DNA of 64,000 nucleotides from an uncultured Collinsella sp. (GTDB lineage Bacteria > Actinomycetota > Coriobacteriia > Coriobacteriales > Coriobacteriaceae): positions 579,638-643,637 of the forward strand of contig CATXID010000001.1 of assembly GCA_958369225.1 (NCBI GenBank), written 5' to 3'. The notes below the pieces were generated by a model. It ran no database searches. It was not told where the DNA came from and worked only from the letters and a program-made list of their open reading frames with translations. Positions 1 to 8,412 of the stretch are shown here, piece after piece. The translations under genes were made by a program, and so were the position numbers. How positions within the stretch are numbered: position 1 is the stretch's first letter; every line of letters starts with the position of its first letter.

Positions 1-8
1 AACCTGGG

Positions 9-227
9 CTAGCGAATGATCTCGCAGTCCGGCTCGGCGTCGGCCGTAAACTCTACAACGCGGTTGAGCACCTCGTCGAACTCGGCGTCATCGGCCTCGA
101 GCGTCAGCTTCTGGGTCATAAAGTTGACGGATACGGATTTGACGCCCTCGAGCTTGGCCAGCTCGTCCTGAAGCTCGCGCGCGCAGTTGGCGCAGTCGAT
201 CTCGTCGAGCTTAAACTGCTTTTTCAT
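9..227 (-). CDS. Heavy-metal-associated (HMA) domain protein, CopZ-like
   Basis: This 72-residue protein is a single free-standing HMA fold. Cys12 and Cys15 form the CxxC metal site (DCANCA), followed by the usual alternation of amphipathic helix and strands (VKSVSVNF). There is no membrane segment or ATPase domain, so it is a soluble metallochaperone-like protein that would carry a soft or transition metal to an efflux ATPase. It lies 62 bp downstream of the ArsR gene on the same strand, with a good ribosome-binding site (GGAAAGGAACC) before the ATG. The pair probably forms one operon, and a P-type ATPase may follow to the left, outside the window (inference). The metal cannot be assigned. 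Confidence 0.85.
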   Translation of the reverse strand: MKKQFKLDEIDCANCARELQDELAKLEGVKSVSVNFMTQKLTLEADDAEFDEVLNRVVEFTADAEPDCEIIR

Positions 228-289
228 GGTGGGTTCCTTTCCCTGTTTTGCGGCTTGGGTGCAGGCCGCGCTGGTACCGTGGTTGGTTG

Positions 290-655
290 CTATTCGCAGA
301 TATGGCTCATGCCCTGGTTGAGCATGGTGTAGACGTGATCGTCGGCAAGTGAGTAGAGGATGTTGCGGCCGTCGCGGCGGAACTTGACCAGGTGCGACTG
401 CTTAAGCGTGCGCAGCTGGTGCGATACTGCCGACTGCGAGGTTGCGGTCGCCTCAGCGATGTCGGCCACGCAGAGCTCGCGGCCCATGAGGGCATAGAGA
501 ATCTTGATGCGTGTGGTGTCGCTGAAGACCTTGAACAGGTCGGCCAGATCGTACAGCAGCTCCTCGTCGGGAAGGTCCTCGGGCGAGCAGGTGGTGGGGA
601 TCGCGGGTTCGGTGGCCTCGATGTCGGGTTTCGTTTCATCAACGCGGATGCTCAT
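290..655 (-). CDS. ArsR/SmtB-family metal-sensing repressor
   Basis: This 121-residue winged-helix protein has the ArsR core from about residue 35 to 115 (LADLFKVFSDTTRIKILYAL, ELCVADIA, recognition helix SQSAVSHQLRTL). ELCVAD has a single Cys in the alpha3 region. The C-terminal helix reads D-x-H-x10-H-x2-E, the arrangement of the alpha5 metal site of CzrA/SmtB-type sensors, which favours Zn or a similar ion over arsenic. The first 30 residues are acidic and probably flexible. A very strong inverted repeat overlaps its promoter, so autorepression is likely. The HMA gene follows in the same direction. Confidence 0.93.
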   Translation of the reverse strand: MSIRVDETKPDIEATEPAIPTTCSPEDLPDEELLYDLADLFKVFSDTTRIKILYALMGRELCVADIAEATATSQSAVSHQLRTLKQSHLVKFRRDGRNILYSLADDHVYTMLNQGMSHICE

Positions 656-668
656 TGCAATATCCTTT

Positions 669-725
669 CATATGAACATGCGCTCATATAACTTACTTCC
701 GAGTATATGAGCGCATGTTCATATG
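669..725. promoter_or_regulatory. Double ArsR-type operator: 22-bp perfect inverted repeat
   Basis: Positions 669-690 and 704-725 are perfect inverted copies of 22 bp with a 13-bp spacer. Each arm is itself an imperfect palindrome of the form TATGA-N8-TCATA with a TGAACA half-site, typical of ArsR/SmtB operators. The right arm lies between the -35 and -10 of the arsR promoter; the left arm lies at the start of the transcript, 14 bp before the ATG. Confidence 0.85.
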
Positions 726-729
726 TCAA
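702..729 (-). promoter_or_regulatory. arsR promoter
   Basis: Reading the minus strand, TTGACA (729-724), a 16-bp spacer and TATACT (707-702) give a near-consensus housekeeping promoter. Its spacer is filled by one arm of the operator, so a bound dimer would block RNA polymerase. Confidence 0.8.
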
Positions 730-1074
730 TATCGTTTAGGCAATCCGTCGTACAAAATGATGAGGAAAAGCGGACGAGATCCCGGACTAAGCGGTTTTGA
801 TAGGTGATACCGGGGTGGGTGCCCCTGCGCCGTGCAAAAAATGGAGTATTCTGCAACGATAGGGGGTCTGTTAATTTATCGCAGGCCAAATAATGCAGTT
901 AAAGAGTTATCTTAGGGTGGTAAACCGATGAGTTCTTCCTCAAATGTTGCCTAACGTTCTCACGCAAGAGTGATTTCGCTTCACTTTTGGATCCGTTCGA
1001 GGGTGATGGACACCCGGCTCAGCTGAATACTCGCAATTTTGCACGCCGCTAGGGTACCCACCTTGTTAGTCAGC
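730..1074. other. Gene-free stretch, nothing recognised
   Basis: Beyond the arsR promoter I see no coding frame with real protein character, no tRNA and no clear terminator in this A+T-richer stretch. A short GGTGATGGACACC-like palindrome occurs near 1001-1013, of unknown meaning. Confidence 0.4.
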
Positions 1075-2265
1075 CTAGTTTCCGGCCCCGAAGACCCTGC
1101 CCTCGGGCGTGAAGCTGCTTGTTTGGTTGAGTGATGGGCTGTCGGGTTCGGCAGTCTGCATGCCATCGATTACCGGCGCTTCGTTAATCGTCGGATCATC
1201 CAACGTGATGCCTTCGAACATTGCTTTTTCGAGGTCGATTCGTTGACGCTCTTCGGAATCCTGGCGAAACTCCTCCTGGATTCGTTTCTTCTCCTCAATA
1301 AACCTTCTGAGCACAAACAGTCTCAGGTCCTCTTGCATGATTTGAAAGTCTTTTGGCAGACGCGAGGGGCGTATACCTTCTTTTCGTTGGATTGCCGCCA
1401 TGACCCTAACGAAAGAGCTGGCATGCATAAAGGAATAACGGCTGACGGTGATGATTCCGTAGCCCATGGACGCAAGTGCGTTCTTGCGTTCTTCGTCGAT
1501 GGCGCGGTCTTCTTCAGCGTCGTGATAAAACCCGTTGTATTCAATATCTGTTCGAGATTTCTTCAGATATACATCCATAAAGAACTTTTTGCGTCTCGTG
1601 AGATTTTTTGCGGCGGCGGTGACCTTCACCTCGTAGTCGGTCTCAATTCCTTTAATGCCAAGCCCTCCTTCGCTTTTGGGCAACGTAAGCATCATGGCAA
1701 AGGCCGTTTCCATGGGAGACCGGCATCCATCGCGTACACATTGAATCGCCTTTCGGGCAAGGGCCAAACCGTCGCATCTGGTAATGGAATTAAAGAACTG
1801 CTTTAGCCTCTCGGTCGAGGTAAGCGCGAAACGCTCGGTATAGGAGGTGGAAGAGCCGGGTCCTAGGGAATAAGCGCCGCACAGTTCAAAGTAGTACTCC
1901 ACTAGTTCGCGAAAAGGGAGATAGGTGGCGGCCTGAAGTGCACAAAGCTCAACGCCAACAATGTAGATGTCATCTTCTAGCTCTATAAAACGCGAGCATG
2001 AGAATCGCTTTGACGAAACGTGGCATCGACAGTCCATCGCGTAACGCGCGTTCCTGCGATCAAACACCATTACCTCGAGGCAATCATTTGCGTCGAGGGC
2101 AACATCATGTTTGGCAAGCCATTCTGCGGCTGCGTCGAGGAGTGCTCCGCTGGGGCATGATTCGTATATTGCGGCAGAGCTGCAGGACTCGATGTCTTTC
2201 GCAGACACCGAATGCGCGGCTTGGTAGACCGCTTTTGCAGTGGTATGTGACAATACGATACTCAT
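1075..2265 (-). CDS. Endonuclease-like protein (DUF559/PD-(D/E)XK-like), paralogue 1
   Basis: This 396-residue protein has an N-terminal region of unknown role with a SYTERFALTSTERLKQFF segment. A C-terminal nuclease-like domain runs from about residue 205 to 300: SPMETAFAMML, GGLGIKGIETDYEV, then FFMDVYLKKSRTDIEYNG, then DEERKNALASMGYGIITVSR. The D...(D/E)-x-N arrangement and the final 'N-A-L-x-x-M-G-Y' helix-strand are those of very-short-patch-repair-like or DUF559 folds. The last 90 residues are charged and helical. I recognise it only as a family I associate with Coriobacteriia; function is unproven. It is A+T-richer than its neighbours and stands alone, as expected of an accessory gene. 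A shorter relative is at 10511-11560. Confidence 0.6.
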   Translation of the reverse strand: MSIVLSHTTAKAVYQAAHSVSAKDIESCSSAAIYESCPSGALLDAAAEWLAKHDVALDANDCLEVMVFDRRNARYAMDCRCHVSSKRFSCSRFIELEDDIYIVGVELCALQAATYLPFRELVEYYFELCGAYSLGPGSSTSYTERFALTSTERLKQFFNSITRCDGLALARKAIQCVRDGCRSPMETAFAMMLTLPKSEGGLGIKGIETDYEVKVTAAAKNLTRRKKFFMDVYLKKSRTDIEYNGFYHDAEEDRAIDEERKNALASMGYGIITVSRYSFMHASSFVRVMAAIQRKEGIRPSRLPKDFQIMQEDLRLFVLRRFIEEKKRIQEEFRQDSEERQRIDLEKAMFEGITLDDPTINEAPVIDGMQTAEPDSPSLNQTSSFTPEGRVFGAGN

Positions 2266-2617
2266 GGTATATATCGTGTCAGCTAATGCCGTGTTGATGG
2301 CGCTGAGTGGGAAAGCCGTTTTAGCGGTCTAACCAAATGCTGTCCAAAAGCTTGACGCGATTATGGGTTGATACGCCCTAAAAATTAATGTTTTCGCAGC
2401 TCGGCTATAGCATATAAATACTCAATTGCTGCACATTTGATATCGATGTATCGCAATCAGAACACAAATCACGTGTCGGGAAAGTGCCGAAATAGTTAAA
2501 TAATAGGGTTCAGAATTTGTGAAGAGCGGGCCTGCTTATGGAACGTGGGGCGGCCCCGCTGCGGGGTTTCCCGCTGCGAAGCCGCTCGTGAGCAAGCAGT
2601 GTTTGTCGCAGGCGTTG
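2266..2617. other. A+T-rich gap upstream of the endonuclease-like gene
   Basis: This 350-bp A+T-rich stretch presumably holds the promoter of the leftward gene (ATATATC lies just before its start). I see no RNA gene or conserved frame. Confidence 0.4.
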
Positions 2618-3586
2618 TTATTTCGCAAACAGGTTCTTGAGGTTGAACTCTGCCTGGACGGTACGGAGCATGAGGTCGGTGTCGTCGAGGCCCAGGTGCT
2701 GCTCGTTGGCGTCGGCGGCGAGGGTGCCACGGCGGCGCGCCCAGTTTTCGAGCGCAGCGGGCGCGGACTCGCGGGGGAGCGAGCGCACGTCGGCGTCCAG
2801 GCTGCGGCAGATTTGGCGCGAGTCGATGACGATGATCTTGCCTGCGCGGCGTGCCTCAGCGTAACCGTCCAGATGAATTTTGAACCAGCTGTCCTCGAAG
2901 GCGGCATTGTGCGCCATATACGGGTACTTCTTCATGAGCTTGAGCAGCTGCTTCTGCAGCTCCTTGTTCTCGCGGAACGGCTTTTTGCCGTCGATGTCGT
3001 CCCAGGTGATGTGATGGATGTTCGATAGCGGCACATCCTCGCCGCGGTAGATGTCGGGCAGGCCGCAGTAGTGTGCCTCGGCGTCATGCGGCACGGCGTC
3101 GCTGGTGAGATCCATGATCTCCCAGCCCACGTTGATGATGTAGCCGCGCTCGGGCGCGCGACCGGTGGTCTCGATGTCGATGCCCAGCACCGTGCCTTGG
3201 ATGGGCTTGCGGGCATAGGCCACGCCGAGTGCGTCGCGGTCACCGCGGATCTCGCGCATAACGGACGCGGCGGTGCGCTTTTGCATCTTGCCGATGGCCG
3301 CGCAGGTGTCGGCGTCGGACAGGCCGCGCGAGAGCGTCGCGGGCGTCACGTTGCGCAGGCGCGCCTCGCCAATCTGGTCGCACAGGTCGCGGTTGCGGTC
3401 GGCCAGGTCGCGCACGGTGGCAAAGTCGAAGCCTGGGTCGCCCTCGGCGGTAAAGTACTCGGTCTCGAGCACCTTGAGGGCCTCCTCGCCCTTCTGGCGC
3501 TCGGACTCCATGGCGCCGTGATCGCCGTAGATAAACATGGGGATAAACGGCTGGCGCTCGTATTCGAGTGCTTGCGAAACATTCAT
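2618..3586 (-). CDS. 3'-5' exonuclease, DnaQ-like (DEDDh)
   Basis: This 322-residue protein has an N-terminal helical region of about 130 residues, then an exonuclease domain. Exo I is VLGIDIETTG, Exo II lies around YMAHNAAFEDSWF, and Exo III is HLGLDDTD, with the His five residues before the last Asp. That makes it the DEDDh type, with all four metal-binding acids plus the catalytic His present. The N-terminal region (KMQKRTAASVMREIRGDRDALG) is not part of the polymerase epsilon subunit, so a DNA-repair or RNA-processing role is more likely than replication proofreading. It is flanked by unrelated genes and probably monocistronic. Confidence 0.85.
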   Translation of the reverse strand: MNVSQALEYERQPFIPMFIYGDHGAMESERQKGEEALKVLETEYFTAEGDPGFDFATVRDLADRNRDLCDQIGEARLRNVTPATLSRGLSDADTCAAIGKMQKRTAASVMREIRGDRDALGVAYARKPIQGTVLGIDIETTGRAPERGYIINVGWEIMDLTSDAVPHDAEAHYCGLPDIYRGEDVPLSNIHHITWDDIDGKKPFRENKELQKQLLKLMKKYPYMAHNAAFEDSWFKIHLDGYAEARRAGKIIVIDSRQICRSLDADVRSLPRESAPAALENWARRRGTLAADANEQHLGLDDTDLMLRTVQAEFNLKNLFAK

Positions 3587-3757
3587 ATGCTGCTCCTTGG
3601 ACGGGCCGCGTCGCGCGGCTCGGGGTTACTGAGTTGTGGCGAGATGATAGTTTACCATGGGCAACTATTGGCACCGCGCCCGGGACAACTACAATACCCT
3701 AGTTGACCGCTAGGACTTTTACAATGTTGCCGAAAGACACGAAAGGTTCCATCCGTC

Positions 3758-4846
3758 ATGGATTTACTGATTGATATTCTGCTCGACGCCGGCAAGGACA
3801 CGCTGTCCCTGGTGCCGTTTTTGTTGGTGACGTATCTTGCCCTCGAGACGCTGGAGCATGTGGCGGGCGACCGCGTCAACGGCGCTATCAAACGCGCGGG
3901 CGCCGCCGGCCCCGTGGTGGGCTCGTTGCTGGGCATGGTGCCACAGTGCGGGTTTTCGGCCATGGCGGCGACACTGTACGCCGGCCGCGTCGTGACGCTG
4001 GGCACGCTGGTTGCGGTTTTCCTCTCGACCTCAGACGAGATGCTGCCGCTGTTGCTTGCCGAGCAGGTTCCCGTGCAGACCATGGCGATGCTTCTGGCTT
4101 CGAAGGCTCTGATCGCGCTGGTCACGGGCTTTATCGTGGACGCCGCCGTTCGCGGGTTGCGCCGCAACGTCCGCGCGCATACGGCGATTCGTCGCACCGT
4201 GCTGGGGACCGCGGTCAATCCGGCACACGTGAACTGCGCGCACGATGACCACAGCGGTGGCGACATCATTGATGAGGTGGCCGAGGCGGGCGTGAGCGCC
4301 GATCACATCCACGAGCTGTGTGAGCGCGACCATTGCGGCTGCGATGAAGACGAGGACGAACCCCACCACGGACACGGCCACGATCATGGTCACGCGGACG
4401 AGCGCGAGCACCACCACGGCCACGACCACAGCTACTCCCACGAGGGCGCGCCCGTTCTGTCGATCATCCGCAGCGCGGTCTCGCACACCGTGCAGGTCTC
4501 GGCATTCATTTTTCTGGTGACGTTGATTCTGGTCGCCGTCCTTGAGACCTTTGGCGAGTCCGCAATCGAGCAGTTCCTGCGCGGCAATGAGACGCTCGCC
4601 GTCCTGGGCTCGGCGCTTGTCGGTTTGATCCCCAACTGCTCTGCCAGCGTCGTTATTACGCAGTTGTACCTCGAAGGTGCGCTGCAGCTGGCGCCGATGC
4701 TCGCCGGCACGCTCATTTCCGCTGGCGTGGGCTACCTGGTGCTGTTCCGCACCAATCGCAGTGCCCGCGAAAACGCCCTGTTTCTGGTCATGATGTACGT
4801 CATCGGCGCCGGTTGGGGACTCGTTCTCTCCGCCGTTGGCCTCTAA
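3758..4846 (+). CDS. Putative heavy-metal exporter, ArsP_2-type permease with His-rich loop
   Basis: This 362-residue membrane protein is built of two similar halves. Each half has a Gly-Ser/Pro segment with a conserved Cys (GMVPQCGFSAMAATLYAGRV and GLIPNCSASVVITQLYLEGA), the signature of the 10-TM putative metal exporter family (ArsP_2). The central cytoplasmic loop (residues about 165-230) is rich in His and Asp (HGHGHDHGH and HHHGHDH), suiting it for Zn, Ni or Co binding. The start ATG is preceded by GAAAGG. A strong terminator follows. No arsenic genes adjoin it; the ArsR/HMA pair is 3 kb away, so co-regulation is only a guess. Confidence 0.82.
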   Translation: MDLLIDILLDAGKDTLSLVPFLLVTYLALETLEHVAGDRVNGAIKRAGAAGPVVGSLLGMVPQCGFSAMAATLYAGRVVTLGTLVAVFLSTSDEMLPLLLAEQVPVQTMAMLLASKALIALVTGFIVDAAVRGLRRNVRAHTAIRRTVLGTAVNPAHVNCAHDDHSGGDIIDEVAEAGVSADHIHELCERDHCGCDEDEDEPHHGHGHDHGHADEREHHHGHDHSYSHEGAPVLSIIRSAVSHTVQVSAFIFLVTLILVAVLETFGESAIEQFLRGNETLAVLGSALVGLIPNCSASVVITQLYLEGALQLAPMLAGTLISAGVGYLVLFRTNRSARENALFLVMMYVIGAGWGLVLSAVGL

Positions 4847-4857
4847 GTAGGCCTAGC

Positions 4858-4930
4858 AAAACGGGCTTCAAAATAGCCATGCTCGGCGCCTGCGCAGTGC
4901 GGCGATGCATGGCATTTTGAAGCCCGTTTT
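4858..4930. terminator. Bidirectional terminator between convergent genes
   Basis: AAAACGGGCTTCAAAAT (4858-4874) pairs perfectly with ATTTTGAAGCCCGTTTT (4914-4930), and an inner GCCATG/CATGGC stem extends it. A T-run follows on the plus strand and an A-run precedes the left arm, so it can serve both the exporter gene and the leftward YaiI-type gene. Confidence 0.85.
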
Positions 4931-5013
4931 TTGTTAAGCCATGGATCCTGAGCGTCCACACCGCCCAAAACAAAAAGGCAGATTTTTAGGCATGTCCCAA
5001 AAATCTGCCTTGG

Positions 5014-5496
5014 TTAGCGCAGCAGCTCGGTGAGGTTGTGTTTAAAGCGGGCCCGGTCCTCGCTGGTGAAGGCTGCCGGACCGCGGGTGCGTCCCCCGGC
5101 GCGGCGCACCTTCTTTTCCTCGTGGCGAATAAACAGTTGCATGTCGATGGTCGCCTTATCGTAGACGCGCCCGCGCACGCCAATGGCGGCGGCATCGCGG
5201 CCGAGCACCATGCTCGCCAGGCCAATGTCCTGCGTCACGACCACATCGCCTGCCTGCAGACGCTCGACAATGGCAAAGTCGGCGCTATCGGCTCCCACGC
5301 TCACATCGAGCGTCGTGACCCAAAAGCCCCGACGCGCGTGCTCGGCGTCGCGCGGATCGTCGCGGCGAATGTGGCGTTCCAGGTTCTGCGTGCTGTTGCC
5401 GGCGATAACGACGGCGACGCCTGCCCTCCGTGCGCAGTCAATCGACTCGCGCGTGACCGGGCAGGCGTCGGCATCAATAAAAAGCGTCTTTGGCAT
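5014..5496 (-). CDS. YaiI/YqxD family protein (UPF0178)
   Basis: This 160-residue protein begins with FIDADACPVTRE, the hallmark of the UPF0178 family. It continues with VVVIAGNSTQNL, ADFAIVERLQAGDVVVTQDIGLA and a basic C-terminus. The fold is PIN-like, with conserved acidic residues (D7, D9, D95-region), so a nuclease role is possible, but no member's substrate is settled to my knowledge. It starts immediately after the stop of the leftward HdeD-type gene (adjacent coordinates), so the two are probably co-transcribed and translationally coupled. Confidence 0.9.
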   Translation of the reverse strand: MPKTLFIDADACPVTRESIDCARRAGVAVVIAGNSTQNLERHIRRDDPRDAEHARRGFWVTTLDVSVGADSADFAIVERLQAGDVVVTQDIGLASMVLGRDAAAIGVRGRVYDKATIDMQLFIRHEEKKVRRAGGRTRGPAAFTSEDRARFKHNLTELLR

Positions 5497-6099
5497 CTAG
5501 TGCACCAGTTTGCCAAACTGAATGGCGCGAACAATCAGCGTCACGCCAAACACCAGCAGCGCGGCGCCGCTAAAGATGACGAGCATCTTGGCCGACCACA
5601 GCGGATAGATAAACACGAACATGCCCGCGATGATGGAGAGCGCGCCGCTCAGGATGGCGAGGGCGCGGTTAGACGAAAGCTCGGACTCCAGAATCGACAT
5701 GACGCCCTCGACAATCCAGCCAAAGCCGGCGACGACCACCACGAGCGTGGTGAGCGTTGCGGTCGAGAAGGCCTGATTGCGCAGGATTATGACGCCGCCC
5801 AGAATGATGAGCAGGTTGGAGATGATGCTCGTAACGCGCCAGCCGGTGGGCAACAGCGGCTCGAAAACAGCGGTAAACAGCCTGATCGCGGCCGTGATCA
5901 CAAAGTAGAAGCCCAAGACGGTCGTTAGGAAGACGAGGGACTTGGCGGGCGCAAACAGCAGTGCGATGCCGGCGACGAGCGCCAAGATGCCCGTGATGGC
6001 GTAAATCCAGCGCACGGCCTTGACGGCCTTGCCTGCCATGCTTTTCTCGTCAAATCCAAATGCGCTCGATTGCTTGTCATCGTTCTTAAAGATGCCCAT
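5497..6099 (-). CDS. HdeD/DUF308 family membrane protein
   Basis: This 200-residue protein has six predicted transmembrane helices in three repeated pairs (AITGILALVAGIALLF, VVVVAGFGWIVEGVMSIL, ALSIIAGMFVFIYPLW), the DUF308 repeat pattern of the acid-resistance protein HdeD. The short N-terminus is cytosolic and charged. The biochemical role is not established in the family. It is the first gene of a two-gene leftward operon with the YaiI-type gene. The ATG is preceded by GGAGACATC. Confidence 0.85.
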   Translation of the reverse strand: MGIFKNDDKQSSAFGFDEKSMAGKAVKAVRWIYAITGILALVAGIALLFAPAKSLVFLTTVLGFYFVITAAIRLFTAVFEPLLPTGWRVTSIISNLLIILGGVIILRNQAFSTATLTTLVVVVAGFGWIVEGVMSILESELSSNRALAILSGALSIIAGMFVFIYPLWSAKMLVIFSGAALLVFGVTLIVRAIQFGKLVH

Positions 6100-6333
6100 G
6101 ATGTCTCCTTTCCGTGCGGCGTAAGCCGTAGCTCTTGCAACCAGTATCGCCCAAGGGCGCCGTCGCGTGGGGCGGGAAGGGCGAATGGGAGCCTCACCTT
6201 CCCGAATTGTTATCTTTGTTCCCGCTTGGATGTGGGATATTCAACAGGTGTAGAACATTGCGGCTCTGTTCGTTATTGCCTACGTTTTAGGTTAGATTTT
6301 CTTAAGGACAATTGGCTTTTATTGGGGGGTCCT

Positions 6334-7005
6334 ATGAACGAAACAGTTCCCGCGGCGCCGGTAAGCGCCGAGTCGATGGCGAAGCAGGGTTGCGAAAAGC
6401 TTGGCCTGGACACGTTTGACGCGCTGGTTCGCCGCGCCCGCACGTGCCGTCGATTTGACGAGTCCATGCGCGTGCCGCGCGAGTTTTTGCTCGAGCTGGC
6501 GGAGCTTGCGCATCTGGCTCCCTGTGGCGCCAATGCTCAGCGCCTGCGTTTTCATGTGGTGAGCGGTGCCGAGGACTGCGCGCGCGTATTTGATGAGCTC
6601 GCGTGGGCCGGTGCGCTCAAGGATTGGTCGGGTCCCGATGAGGGCGAGCGCCCGACCGGCTACATCGCGATTCTTGCCGAGCGCGCTGTTCCGGGTAAGC
6701 CCGCCGCGTCCATCACCGAGGTCGACACGGGCATTGCCGCGCAGACGATGATGCTCGCCGCCCGCAGCGCCACGCCCGAGGTGGCTGCCTGCATGTTCAA
6801 GGCCTTTACGCCCCACGCGATCGATGCCATGGGGCTCGATAGCGACAAGTATGAGCTCAAGCTGATCATGGCGTTTGGCGTTCCGGCCGAGACGCAGGTG
6901 ATCGATGCGATCGATTCCAACCCCGACGGCTCAATTAATTACTGGCGCGACGAGGCGCAGGTGCACCACGTACCCAAGCGCCCGCTTGCCGACGTACTGG
7001 TGTAG
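6334..7005 (+). CDS. Nitroreductase family protein
   Basis: The ATG at 6334 is chosen because GGGGGG precedes it by four bases and the family N-terminus follows; the frame stays open further upstream. The 223-residue product has the flavin-binding start ALVRRARTCRRFDESMRVP, the APCGANAQRLRFHVV segment, TEVDTGIAAQTMMLAA at the dimer interface, and ELKLIMAFGVP near the end. It should bind FMN and reduce nitro or quinone-type substrates with NAD(P)H. Substrate cannot be inferred. It stands alone, followed by a hairpin repeat. Confidence 0.88.
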   Translation: MNETVPAAPVSAESMAKQGCEKLGLDTFDALVRRARTCRRFDESMRVPREFLLELAELAHLAPCGANAQRLRFHVVSGAEDCARVFDELAWAGALKDWSGPDEGERPTGYIAILAERAVPGKPAASITEVDTGIAAQTMMLAARSATPEVAACMFKAFTPHAIDAMGLDSDKYELKLIMAFGVPAETQVIDAIDSNPDGSINYWRDEAQVHHVPKRPLADVLV

Positions 7006-7035
7006 CTGAGCGTCACCGCGGTGTGATCCGGCGGT

Positions 7036-7072
7036 AAACCACCACAAAGGTACCTGTCCCCTTTGCGGTGGT
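7036..7072 (+). terminator. Stem-loop repeat, ACCACCACAAAGG family, copy 1
   Basis: AAACCACCACAAAGG and CTTTGCGGTGGT form a stem around a TACCTGTCC loop. It lacks a long T-run, unlike the other copies at 38637, 39594, 41171 and 41577, so it may terminate less well. It lies between the nitroreductase and the first phosphatase. Confidence 0.6.
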
Positions 7073-7087
7073 GCGAGGGGAGGACGT

Positions 7088-7630
7088 GTGACAGATTTGT
7101 ATTTGGTGCGGCATGGGCAGACTGAGCTCAACGTGCAGAACATTTTGCAGGGTGGGCACGATTCGCCGCTTACGGCGCGCGGGCGCGAGCAGGCGCTGGC
7201 GACGCGCGCGGCGTTTGAGGCGCGTGGCGTGACCTTTGACCGTGTGTATTCCTCCCCGTTGGGCCGGGCGCGGCGTACGGCTGAGCTAATTGCTGGCGAG
7301 GGCTGCTCGATAGAGCTGGTCGATGACCTACGCGAGTGGCATTTGGGCTCGCTGGAGGGCACATCAAATCGCGATATGCCGCCGCAGCCCTGGGGTGATT
7401 ATCCGGTGGCCTTTGGTGGCGAGTCTGAAGTGCAGCTCCAGTCGCGTATGGTCGCGGTGCTGTCGCGCATCATGGCCAGGCCGCAGCACGACTGCGTGCT
7501 GGCGGTTTCCCACGGCTCAGCCTGCCAGGAGTTTCTTGAGTATGTGACTGGCAGGGGAGAGCTACCCGACAACGGAGCCGTGCTTCATTTTGGCTATTGC
7601 GACGGGGCGTTTTCGCTCCTTGATTGGTAA
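7088..7630 (+). CDS. Histidine phosphatase (phosphoglycerate-mutase-like), copy 1
   Basis: This 180-residue protein starts at GTG 7088 (AGGGGAGGAC upstream). LYLVRHGQTELN carries the catalytic RHG motif, YSSPLGRARRTAE holds the second Arg, LREWHLGSLEG has the conserved Glu, and VSHGSACQEF carries the second catalytic His. It belongs to the two-histidine phosphatase branch; the substrate could be a phosphosugar, phosphoserine or a cofactor precursor. It is 17 bp from a paralogue, clearly a tandem duplication. Confidence 0.9.
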   Translation: MTDLYLVRHGQTELNVQNILQGGHDSPLTARGREQALATRAAFEARGVTFDRVYSSPLGRARRTAELIAGEGCSIELVDDLREWHLGSLEGTSNRDMPPQPWGDYPVAFGGESEVQLQSRMVAVLSRIMARPQHDCVLAVSHGSACQEFLEYVTGRGELPDNGAVLHFGYCDGAFSLLDW

Positions 7631-7647
7631 CGAACGAAAGGACCCCT

Positions 7648-8283
7648 ATGAATAAAGATCTGTATCTGGTCCGTCATGGACAGACGATATTCAACCTCAA
7701 GCGTATCATTCAGGGGTGGAGTGACTCGCCGCTTACGCAGTTGGGTTGCGACCAGGCGGCGCGCGCCGGCATGTTTTTACGTGCGCGCGGCATTGAGCCC
7801 GATCATGCCTACACCTCCACGCTTCATCGCACCGAGCAGACTATCGCCAACTTGTGGCCGGGCTTGGCGTACGAGCGCCTGGACGGCCTGCGTGAGTGGT
7901 TCTTTGGCGACTTTGAGGCCGAGCGCGTGATGCTCATGCCCGAGCGCCCGTGGCGCGACTTCTATCGCCAGTTTGGCGGCGAGGGCCAGATGCAGGTGCG
8001 CGAGCGCATGGTGGCGACGTTGACCGAGCTTATGCAGCGTCCGGACCATACGTGCGTGCTCGCGGTAAGCCACGGCTCGGCTATCAAGGAGTTCATGGAC
8101 CACGTGAAGGGTGCGGCGGCAGACGAGCGCGACCGCGTTCCGGGCAATTGCTCGGTGTTGCATTTCGTGTTTGACGACGAGGCCGGTACGTTTGAGCTGG
8201 TCGAAGTCTTTACGCAGGAAGATTATGCGAGCGAGCTGGGGCTTGAACCGCTCGTGGCTACTGCGGGTCCGCAGCGCGGATAA
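7648..8283 (+). CDS. Histidine phosphatase (phosphoglycerate-mutase-like), copy 2
   Basis: This 211-residue paralogue of the preceding gene starts at ATG 7648 (GAAAGGACCCC upstream). LYLVRHGQTIFN, YTSTLHRTEQT, LREWFFGDFEAE and VSHGSAIKEF keep all catalytic residues. It has a 30-residue longer C-terminus. The region after the Glu motif (RPWRDFYRQFGGEGQ) matches PQPWGDYPVAFGGES in copy 1, so the pair diverged while keeping substrate-lid features. The two are probably co-transcribed. Confidence 0.9.
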   Translation: MNKDLYLVRHGQTIFNLKRIIQGWSDSPLTQLGCDQAARAGMFLRARGIEPDHAYTSTLHRTEQTIANLWPGLAYERLDGLREWFFGDFEAERVMLMPERPWRDFYRQFGGEGQMQVRERMVATLTELMQRPDHTCVLAVSHGSAIKEFMDHVKGAAADERDRVPGNCSVLHFVFDDEAGTFELVEVFTQEDYASELGLEPLVATAGPQRG

Positions 8284-8327
8284 CGCGAGCGCGGCGGCAC
8301 GGGTCGCCGGCATAACTTCTCGACGCG

Positions 8328-8372
8328 AAAGGGGCGGAGATGCATGTACCTGCTGCATCTCCGCCCCCTGTT
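8328..8372. terminator. Bidirectional terminator
   Basis: GGGGCGGAGATGCA (8331-8344) pairs with TGCATCTCCGCCCC (8354-8367), with GAAA before and CTGTTTGTT after. It separates the convergent phosphatase and DUF1015-like genes. Confidence 0.75.
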
Positions 8373-8412
8373 TGTTGAGCTGCCGATTATTGTGCTGGGC
8401 GGTCTGGTCTTG

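Noticed and set aside
981..1166. Short frame overlapping the end of the first endonuclease-like gene
   Set aside because: It overlaps a better-supported gene on the same strand in another frame, and shows no domain or start signal.
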